Assembly: GCA_051653625.1 (NCBI GenBank)
Contig: JBOFWM010000032.1
Coordinates: forward strand, 1 to 13,831
Source: SFDP01 sp051653625
Lineage (GTDB): Bacteria; Bacillota; Clostridia; Lachnospirales; Lachnospiraceae
Direction: 5' to 3'
Length of the DNA stretch: 13,831 nt
A model generated the notes under the pieces. It ran no database searches. It was not told the origin of the DNA and worked only from the letters and a program-made list of their open reading frames with translations. This document shows, one piece after another, positions 1 to 5,406 of the stretch; positions within the stretch are counted from its first letter, which is position 1; every line of letters begins with the position of its first letter. Both the position numbers and the translations under genes were made by a program.

Positions 1-71
1 AGTATATATATCATAATACAATAGGTTATTGGGGCAACGATATGTTTTTTCGTATAGTTACAAAAGATCTG

Positions 72-683
72 TTATTCTTTTCGTACATTTGAAATAAAGG
101 AGTGAATTAATGATAAATCCTTTCCAGTACCATTTGAAGCTTCGACTCCTGATGAAACATCAACACCATATGGAATTACTTGATCAATTGCATCAGAAAC
201 ATTGAACACAGTAAGACCACCAGCCAAGAAAAAAGGTTTGTTATTAAAGTTTATAGTTTTAAGAATAGACCAATCAAATGTTGTTCCACTTCCTGGAGTA
301 CTAGAATCGACAACAAACCCAAAAAGCAGTGGATGTGTGTGATATAATGTAATAGTTGATAAATCTTTTACATTAAATGCTTTTAAAATGGGGAGTTGAA
401 AGTTTGTATTAGGAATTTCAGGAATTTCGCCATGTATTTGAACATAATCGAATCCAAGTTGTTCAAGTGCAATTAATTGGGAAAAACTAGGTGATACAAC
501 TACAGCAACACTTTTTATTGATGAAGATAAATGGTGCAATAACGTAGAAACTGTATCTAGGCTAATATTTCTTTTACTTTTGGGATAAAATAAGACAAAT
601 CCAACATAATCTACCGATGTAGTATTTAAAAATAAAACTTCTTCAATGGTAGTAATGCCACAAATTTTTATAAATGTTTTCAT
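72..683 (-). CDS. trpF: Phosphoribosylanthranilate isomerase TrpF
   Basis: Catalyses the Amadori rearrangement of N-(5'-phosphoribosyl)anthranilate to CdRP, the step between TrpD and TrpC in tryptophan synthesis; cytosolic. The 203-residue length fits a single (beta/alpha)8 barrel. Seen directly: N-terminal KICGIT with the family's catalytic Cys (C8), SKR near residue 36, VQIHGE (81-86), the family's catalytic Asp in VVDSSTPGSG (D126), LAGGL (153-157), and the phosphate-binding GVDVSSGVE (173-181) followed by GKD. Start: ATG preceded by AGAAAGAAG, which lies at the stop codon of the upstream DUF362 gene 13 nt away, so the two are probably co-transcribed. This is the only trpF in the window and it is missing from the trp operon at 7907-13732. 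No T-box precedes it. The identification is firm; co-transcription is inferred. Confidence 0.95.
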   Translation of the reverse strand: MKTFIKICGITTIEEVLFLNTTSVDYVGFVLFYPKSKRNISLDTVSTLLHHLSSSIKSVAVVVSPSFSQLIALEQLGFDYVQIHGEIPEIPNTNFQLPILKAFNVKDLSTITLYHTHPLLFGFVVDSSTPGSGTTFDWSILKTINFNNKPFFLAGGLTVFNVSDAIDQVIPYGVDVSSGVEASNGTGKDLSLIHSFISNVRKE

Positions 684-696
684 TAAATGCTTCTTT

Positions 697-1827
697 CTAT
701 TTTACAAATATTAAATCATATTCACGATTACCTAATCCTATATTAGATGCATGCTCTAAACAAGAGCGCCATTCAGACTCAGGAGTCGAGTTTTTAAAAT
801 GATCTTTATGATCATGAAAATCATGGTTTTGCATATTATCAGAAAGCTGACTATTTGGTAAAGGGGTTGCCTTTAAACAAGCGTCAACACATGCTTGATC
901 TAGTGCAAGGGGATCAAAAGAGGCAAACATTCCAATATTTGGTAAGATTGGAGCATCATTTTCAGAGTGACAATCACAATTCGGAGAAACATCAACAATT
1001 ATAGAGATGTGAAAGTGAGGTCGATTGTCTAAAACAGCTTTTGTATATTCGGCCATTCTACAATTCAAATCCTTAACTGCTGTATAGTTTGAAAATGAAA
1101 TTGCATCAAAATTACATGCACCAAGACAGCGTCCACAACCTACACAAGTTTCAAGATTAATTACCATTTTTTTTGATAATTCATCAAATGAAAGACCAGA
1201 ATTAGCACATTCATTTAAGCAACGTTTACAACCTATGCATAACGATGAATTAATACTAGGTTGTCCATCTGTATGTTGGTCTTTTTTTCCAGCACGAGAA
1301 CCACAACCCATCCCAATATTTTTGATAGCACCGCCAAAACCTGTCATTTCATGACCTTTAAAATGTGATAAACTAATAAAAACATCAGCATCCATGATAG
1401 CACGTCCAATTTTTGCCTCTTTTACATATTCTCCATTTATAGGAATAGAAATATCATCCGTTCCTTTTAATCCATCGCCAATAATAATAGGGCATCCTAC
1501 TGTTAAAGGAGTGAATCCATTTTCCCAAGCACATTCTAAATGCTCTAATGCATTCTTTCTACTTCCAGGATAAAGTGTATTACAATCCGTAAGAAATGGT
1601 TTGCCACCAAATTCTTTAACCGTATCTACAACTGCTCTTGCATAATTAGGACGTAAATAACTAATATTACCTAATTCACCAAAGTGAAGTTTAATTGCAG
1701 CAAATTTGCCATCCATATTTAATTGTTTAATGTTAGCGGTTTTAATCAGTCTTTTTAATTTGCTTGGTAACCCATCTCCAAAAGTAAGTGTGCGAAAATC
1801 TGTGTAATAAACCTTTGATTTATTCAT
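697..1827 (-). CDS. DUF362 protein with two [4Fe-4S] ferredoxin clusters
   Basis: A 376-residue cytosolic iron-sulfur protein of the DUF362 family; its reaction is not established. The N-terminal DUF362 region contains KLHFGELGN (46-54), TDCNTLYPGSR (80-90) and SHFKGHEMTGFGGAIKNIGMG (154-174). It is followed by two ferredoxin motifs of CxxCxxCxxxC type, with cysteines 197/200/203/207 and 228/231/234/238. The C-terminal DUF362 part has CDC (284-286), DAPILPNIGM and ASFDPLALDQ. The end matches the family pattern of TPESEW and LEHASNIGLG. A His-rich stretch, HDFHDHKDHF (335-344), precedes it. Start: ATG with GAGAGGG about 7 nt upstream. The gene heads a probable two-gene unit with trpF. An electron-transfer role is likely from the clusters; the substrate is unknown. 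Confidence 0.88.
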   Translation of the reverse strand: MNKSKVYYTDFRTLTFGDGLPSKLKRLIKTANIKQLNMDGKFAAIKLHFGELGNISYLRPNYARAVVDTVKEFGGKPFLTDCNTLYPGSRKNALEHLECAWENGFTPLTVGCPIIIGDGLKGTDDISIPINGEYVKEAKIGRAIMDADVFISLSHFKGHEMTGFGGAIKNIGMGCGSRAGKKDQHTDGQPSINSSLCIGCKRCLNECANSGLSFDELSKKMVINLETCVGCGRCLGACNFDAISFSNYTAVKDLNCRMAEYTKAVLDNRPHFHISIIVDVSPNCDCHSENDAPILPNIGMFASFDPLALDQACVDACLKATPLPNSQLSDNMQNHDFHDHKDHFKNSTPESEWRSCLEHASNIGLGNREYDLIFVK

Positions 1828-1857
1828 AAAAATGCCCTCTCTTTCAATTTATATAAT

Positions 1858-1870
1858 AAATTCTGAATTT
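1858..1870. repeat. Perfect dyad in the divergent intergenic region
   Basis: AAATTC-T-GAATTT is a perfect 6-1-6 inverted repeat. It extends imperfectly (one-base bulge) through the flanking ATATAAT and TATTATAT to span about 1851-1878. It lies just downstream of, and partly over, the minus-strand -10 box, where an operator would sit. It could be a regulator site or simply AT-rich chance symmetry. Confidence 0.3.
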
Positions 1871-1871
1871 T

Positions 1872-1901
1872 ATTATATACCTAATGTAGTAGACAATACA
1901 A
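1872..1901 (-). promoter_or_regulatory. Candidate promoter for the DUF362-trpF unit
   Basis: On the minus strand TTGTAT (1901-1896) is followed after 18 bp by a perfect TATAAT (1877-1872). The -35 box is poor (three of six consensus positions), so this rests mainly on the -10 box and on its position about 45 bp upstream of the DUF362 start. Its -35 region overlaps that of the divergent promoter. Confidence 0.4.
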
Positions 1902-1919
1902 TGATAAAAATGATATAAT
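1890..1919 (+). promoter_or_regulatory. Sigma-A-type promoter for the methyltransferase operon
   Basis: TAGACA (1890-1895), an 18-bp spacer and a perfect TATAAT (1914-1919). Transcription would start near 1926, leaving a leader of about 38 nt before the ATG at 1964. This supports the 1964 start rather than the in-frame TTG at 1937 or ATG at 1940, which would have only 11-14 nt of leader and no ribosome binding site. Confidence 0.6.
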
Positions 1920-1963
1920 TACGATAATATTTTAGTTTGATGAGAGTTAAGGAAATTTATGAT

Positions 1964-2755
1964 ATGGAAGAGTTAATAAAACATTACAATAAATTTAATG
2001 AAGATAAAAGATTGACAAGACGTCATGGACAAGTAGAATATATAACAACAATGAAATATATTCATGCATATCTAAATGAAATGAAAGATCCTAAAATTTT
2101 AGATATTGGAGCAGGAACTGGGCGATATAGTATTCCATTATCAGAAGAAGGATATGATGTTACAGCAGTAGAACTTGTCAAATATAATTTAGGAATTTTA
2201 AAATCAAAAAAAAGTAATGTAAAAGCAATACAAGGAAATGCTTTGAAATTATCAAAATTGAAAAGCAATGCATATGATATGACATTTTTGTTTGGACCAA
2301 TGTATCATTTATATACATTGGAAGATAAAGTAAAGGCGTTAAAAGAAGCAGAACGTGTTACAAAGCCAGGCGGAATTATTTTAGTTGCATATTTGATGAA
2401 TGAATATGGAGTTATAACATATGGATTTAAAGAAGGAAATGCACTTGAATGTAAAAAAGATAATCGACTAGATGAAAATTTTTCATGTATTGGATCGCCA
2501 AAAGATTTATATGAGTATGTAAGAATAGAAGAGATTGATGAAATTATAAGTAAAACAAATGTAGAAAGAATTCAAATTATTGCTGCAGATGGACCTGCAA
2601 ATTATATGCGTGATACGTTACGTAATATGTCAGATGATATGTTTCAACTTTTTATAGAATACCACCTTTCTACATGTGAAAGACAAGATTTAATTGGTGC
2701 AAGTGCACATACAGTTGATATTTTAAGAAAAAGGGTTGAAAGTAATGATTCATAG
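1964..2755 (+). CDS. Class I SAM-dependent methyltransferase
   Basis: A 263-residue Rossmann-fold methyltransferase that transfers the methyl group of S-adenosylmethionine to an unidentified acceptor. Numbered from the ATG at 1964: motif I ILDIGAGTG (45-53) binds SAM; VEL (69-71) is the acidic end of beta-2; the acidic/aromatic motif IV region is YDMTFLFGPMYHL (104-116); KPGG (134-137) precedes beta-5. The C-terminal third (about 150-263) is helical and probably shapes the acceptor pocket. Start choice: the frame is open from a TTG at 1937, but TAAGGA at 1948-1953 is well placed only for the ATG at 1964. It is first in a packed operon, and its end overlaps the DUF1576 start by 11 nt. It lacks the all-alpha N-terminal domain of CheR, so despite the downstream CheB domain it is not a standard chemoreceptor methyltransferase. 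The fold is certain; the substrate is unknown. Confidence 0.85.
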   Translation: MEELIKHYNKFNEDKRLTRRHGQVEYITTMKYIHAYLNEMKDPKILDIGAGTGRYSIPLSEEGYDVTAVELVKYNLGILKSKKSNVKAIQGNALKLSKLKSNAYDMTFLFGPMYHLYTLEDKVKALKEAERVTKPGGIILVAYLMNEYGVITYGFKEGNALECKKDNRLDENFSCIGSPKDLYEYVRIEEIDEIISKTNVERIQIIAADGPANYMRDTLRNMSDDMFQLFIEYHLSTCERQDLIGASAHTVDILRKRVESNDS

Positions 2756-4001
2756 AGGATTAAGTGATAAGGAACAAAGTTGTTTGTATAATTTTTTTAT
2801 AGGAACAATCATTTTTTTCTTTTTAATAGCATTTATTACAACAAGTCCGATAGAACTTTTAAACGGATTAAAAAGTATTTTGATATCAAAAGATGCATTA
2901 ATGACAGATTATTTTCTGCTGGCAAATTATGGAGCAGCATTTTTAAATAGTTGTATAATTATGATTTTAATTTTATGCATAATAAAAATTATGGATATAA
3001 AAATTACTGGAATGACTATAGCAGTATTTTTTATTAATGCAGGGTTTGCATTGTTTGGGAAAAATATCCTAACAATGATACCAATTTTGTTTGGAACATA
3101 TTGTTATGCAAATATGCAAGGTGTTAATTTCAAGAGATATATTTATACAGGATTATTTGGATCATGTATGGCTCCTTTTGTTACTGAATTTGTTTATATA
3201 TTACCTTTTCATGGAATAATCAATGTAATAATGGCAGTAATGCTTGGAATTGTGATTGGATTTGTATTGCCACCATTAGCAATGCATACTGCTTCTATGC
3301 ATATGGGATACAATTTATTTAACGTAGGATTTGCAGCAGGATTATTTGCATTTCTTATTGTTAGCACCTGGAGCGCTATTGGCATAGAGCTACAAAATAC
3401 ATTTATTTGGACAGAAGGTAGACCAGTGTGGTTTATTTGTACTTTATATGGATATTTTGTAATTGTTTTTTTGTATGGAGCATATATTAATTCGTGGAAA
3501 ATCAAGGATGTGTTACGAATTACTAAGCATCCAGGTAAAGCAATTTGTGATTTTATATTAATGGATGGCGTGGGAAGTACGTTTATGAATATGGCAATTG
3601 TCGGAATATTTATATTATCTTATATTTTGATAATTAAGGGAGATTTATCAGGTCCAATTGTCGGTGCAATATTTACAATTTTTGGATTTTCTGCTTTTGG
3701 AGTTCATCTTAAAAACTATTATCCTTGTTTAATTGGGATTTTTTTAGCGACAATATTTACAATATATGATTCTAATATGCCAAGTATGCAACTAGCAGCT
3801 ATATTTTGTGCAAGTCTTGCACCTATTGCAGGGCAATTTGGTGTGCTTGCAGGAATATTTGCGGGAGTATTTCATGCAGCCATTGTTGTTGTTACACCTG
3901 ATTTATATGCGGGACTTAATTTATATAATAATGGTTTTTCGGCGGGAATCGTTGCCATTATATTAGTTCCTATTATTGAAAGTTTTAAAAACAAATATTG
4001 A
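2745..4001 (+). CDS. DUF1576 multi-pass membrane protein with internal duplication
   Basis: A 418-residue, very hydrophobic inner-membrane protein of the DUF1576 family; function unknown, with the architecture of a transporter or channel. About 12-14 hydrophobic segments run from residue 17 to the C-terminus, with one polar break near 250-265. The two halves are visibly homologous: 55-117 aligns without gaps to 269-331 (offset 214), sharing D55/D269, G63/G277, F66/F280, N68/N282, G89/G303, G100/G314, F104/F318, G105/G319, P113/P327 and G117/G331. Later GYNLFNVGFAAG (188-199) matches GLNLYNNGFSAG (390-401). Start: ATG at 2745 with AGGG 9 nt upstream; the in-frame TTG at 2736 lies inside that site. 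It overlaps the methyltransferase gene by 11 nt, so translation is probably coupled. Family assignment is from memory of its motifs and is fairly confident; the duplication is seen directly. Confidence 0.82.
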   Translation: MIHRGLSDKEQSCLYNFFIGTIIFFFLIAFITTSPIELLNGLKSILISKDALMTDYFLLANYGAAFLNSCIIMILILCIIKIMDIKITGMTIAVFFINAGFALFGKNILTMIPILFGTYCYANMQGVNFKRYIYTGLFGSCMAPFVTEFVYILPFHGIINVIMAVMLGIVIGFVLPPLAMHTASMHMGYNLFNVGFAAGLFAFLIVSTWSAIGIELQNTFIWTEGRPVWFICTLYGYFVIVFLYGAYINSWKIKDVLRITKHPGKAICDFILMDGVGSTFMNMAIVGIFILSYILIIKGDLSGPIVGAIFTIFGFSAFGVHLKNYYPCLIGIFLATIFTIYDSNMPSMQLAAIFCASLAPIAGQFGVLAGIFAGVFHAAIVVVTPDLYAGLNLYNNGFSAGIVAIILVPIIESFKNKY

Positions 4002-4020
4002 GTTATGAGGAGTAGGGAAA

Positions 4021-4371
4021 ATGTTACATGAGGAAAAAAAAGTTGCAAAGATTGTGGAAGAATTAACCTTGTTTTTTTATGGAATAGGTGCTGATACAAT
4101 GAAATCAAGTATAAAAAACGAGAAAACATGTGTTAAAATTGATTTTGAATCAAATTATAATATAGAACATGAACATTATATAAAAAAATTAGAAGAATAT
4201 TTAACGGAGCCAAGAAATGAATGCATCGAGGGAACTTATTGGGAACTTGCAGGAACAGGAGATCCAGGAGAAGCAAGTCAACTATTATTACTTGGGATGA
4301 TGGTAGATGAAGCAGTTGTCGAGAAAAAAGATGGTTTTGTGAAAATAAAGTTACTTAAAAAGAATAGGTGA
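4021..4371 (+). CDS. Conserved 116-residue protein of unknown function
   Basis: I cannot name a family for this small soluble protein. It has no signal peptide or membrane segment. An amphipathic N-terminal helix (about 4-20) leads into a likely beta strand (TCVKIDF, 36-42), a charged helix (48-62), a distinctive Gly/Pro segment YWELAGTGDPGEASQLL (73-89), a hydrophobic helix LLGMMVDEA (90-98) and a final strand VKIKLLKK. The strand-helix order and the MMVDEA...VKIKL ending loosely recall the C-terminal part of GHKL ATPase/anti-sigma folds, but the ATP-binding motifs are not evident, so this is only a weak hint. AGGAG at 4008-4012 gives an 8-nt spacing to the ATG. The gene lies 19 nt after DUF1576 and its TGA abuts the CheB-domain gene, pointing to co-expression. 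Confidence 0.75.
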   Translation: MLHEEKKVAKIVEELTLFFYGIGADTMKSSIKNEKTCVKIDFESNYNIEHEHYIKKLEEYLTEPRNECIEGTYWELAGTGDPGEASQLLLLGMMVDEAVVEKKDGFVKIKLLKKNR

Positions 4372-4376
4372 GAATC

Positions 4377-4979
4377 ATGGAAAGTGAAAGTAAAATTGTA
4401 GCAATTGCCAGTTCGACTGGAGGACCAAAAGCGCTAGAAGAAGTGATTACAAAATTGCCAGCAGAATTAAATGCACCAGTTGTAATTGTTCAGCATATGC
4501 CAAAAGGTTTTACAGCATCACTTGCAGAACGTTTAAATAGTAAAAGTAAAATTAAAGTAAAAGAAGCAGAAGAAGGCGATATTTTACACAATGGTATCGT
4601 GTATTTATCAAAAGGTGGGGTACATCTAAATATTATTCAGTCAACGGCAAAAAAAAATGTCATTCATTACTCCAATCAGGCAATGAGAGAAGGGGTAAAG
4701 CCTTGTGCCAATTATATGTATGAATCACTTATTAAATGTAATATTGGAGAAGTTATTTGCGTGGTATTAACTGGAATGGGTGCAGATGGTCGCGAAGGAA
4801 TAATAGCATTAAATGAACACAAAAAAATATACACGATTACACAGAGCAAAGAAACATGTGTTGTATATGGAATGCCTAAGAGTATTGTGAAAATTGGACT
4901 ATCTGATCAAGCAGTTGCAATTCAAAATATTGCAAAAGAAATCGTAATGAAAGTAGGTACTTGTGATGAACCAAAATAA
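4377..4979 (+). CDS. Stand-alone CheB-type protein-glutamate methylesterase domain
   Basis: In chemotaxis, CheB hydrolyses glutamyl methyl esters (and deamidates Gln) on receptors. This 200-residue protein is only the catalytic domain; the N-terminal response-regulator domain is absent. Seen: ASSTGGPKAL with S13 as nucleophile, VQHMPKGFT with H40, and LTGMGADGREG with D137, matching the Ser-His-Asp triad of CheB, plus the C-terminal VVYGMPKSI (162-170) of the family. A GTG at 4368 is an alternative start that would add three residues and give a 4-nt GTGA overlap with the upstream gene. The ATG at 4377 is preferred for its AGGTGA, although the spacing is short (4 nt). No cheA, cheR, cheW or receptor gene is in the window. 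The upstream methyltransferase in the same operon is a possible functional partner (inference). Confidence 0.88.
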   Translation: MESESKIVAIASSTGGPKALEEVITKLPAELNAPVVIVQHMPKGFTASLAERLNSKSKIKVKEAEEGDILHNGIVYLSKGGVHLNIIQSTAKKNVIHYSNQAMREGVKPCANYMYESLIKCNIGEVICVVLTGMGADGREGIIALNEHKKIYTITQSKETCVVYGMPKSIVKIGLSDQAVAIQNIAKEIVMKVGTCDEPK

Positions 4980-5301
4980 TAATATGGATGTAAAAATGTT
5001 AAGTGATGAATATATTCAAAAATTGGCTAGTTTTTTTAAAGTAATCGGTGACGAAACAAGAGTTCGAATTATTTATTCTCTATCACAAAAGGAAATGTGT
5101 GTTTCAGAATTGGTGGAACTAGTTGGTATTTCACAGTCAGCAATCAGTCATCAATTAAAATCGTTGAAGATGGAAGGGCAAGTTAAAGTTAGGCGTGATG
5201 GGAAAAATATGTACTATTCATTAGATGATCACCATGTGGTTGGTATTTTAGAAGAAGCCTTAAATCATATACATCATAAATTTATTGAAGTGAAACATTA
5301 A
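4966..5301 (+). CDS. ArsR/SmtB-family metal-sensing repressor (CzrA-like alpha-5 site)
   Basis: A 111-residue winged-helix dimeric repressor that releases DNA on binding metal. Numbered from the ATG at 4966: FKVIGDETRVRII (24-36) is the family signature, SELVELVGISQSAISHQLKSL (47-67) is the helix-turn-helix, and KVRRDGKNMYYSL (74-86) is the wing. The last helix carries D88, H90, H101 and H104, with exactly the D-x-H, +11, +3 spacing of the CzrA/SmtB alpha-5 Zn/Co site. The CadC-type alpha-3 CxC motif is incomplete (MCVSEL, only C45). It is therefore predicted to sense Zn(II)/Co(II). Start: ATG with GTAGG 8 nt upstream; a GTG at 4963 is in frame but less likely. It overlaps the CheB gene by 14 nt. 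The downstream operator and P-type ATPase are its probable targets. Confidence 0.9.
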   Translation: MNQNNNMDVKMLSDEYIQKLASFFKVIGDETRVRIIYSLSQKEMCVSELVELVGISQSAISHQLKSLKMEGQVKVRRDGKNMYYSLDDHHVVGILEEALNHIHHKFIEVKH

Positions 5302-5325
5302 AAAACTCTTAATGAGTTTTTTTTT
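5302..5325 (+). terminator. Weak intrinsic terminator after the ArsR gene
   Basis: AAAACTC (5302-5308), loop TTAAT and GAGTTTT (5314-5320), running into nine consecutive T (5317-5325), directly after the ArsR stop codon. The stem is short with only three G-C pairs, so termination is probably partial and some transcription may continue into the ATPase gene. Confidence 0.55.
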
Positions 5326-5326
5326 A

Positions 5327-5355
5327 TTGACAAATAAGGAAAAAAATAATATATT
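5327..5355 (+). promoter_or_regulatory. Strong promoter of the metal-exporting ATPase
   Basis: A consensus TTGACA (5327-5332), a 17-bp spacer and TATATT (5350-5355). The start point would be near 5362, inside the ArsR-type dyad at 5359-5378. This is the arrangement expected for a repressible metal-resistance promoter. Confidence 0.75.
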
Positions 5356-5358
5356 TAC

Positions 5359-5378
5359 ATATGAACACATGAGCATAT
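5359..5378. promoter_or_regulatory. Probable ArsR/SmtB-type operator
   Basis: Imperfect 9-2-9 dyad: left arm ATATGAACA, centre CA, right arm TGAGCATAT. Seven of nine positions are symmetrical, and the ATATGAACA half closely resembles the half-site of SmtB/CzrA-type operators. It starts 3 bp after the -10 box and covers the predicted start point, so a bound repressor would block transcription. The metal sensor gene ends 58 bp upstream. Confidence 0.7.
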
Positions 5379-5406
5379 ATAGAATATAAGAGGAGTGATA
5401 GATTGA

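Noticed and set aside
3..92. Plus-strand open frame at the left edge, ending in TGA at 90-92, that could be the tail of a gene convergent with trpF.
   Set aside because: Only 29 codons, no recognisable motif, no terminator after it, and it would overlap the trpF coding end. Not enough to support a feature.
1937..1963. Upstream in-frame starts (TTG at 1937, ATG at 1940) for the methyltransferase.
   Set aside because: Both would follow the predicted transcription start by only 11-14 nt with no ribosome binding site, while TAAGGA is well spaced for the ATG at 1964.
4915..4943. TTGCAA near the end of the CheB gene as a private promoter for the metal sensor.
   Set aside because: No acceptable -10 box lies at 16-18 bp; the sensor gene is better explained as part of the upstream operon.
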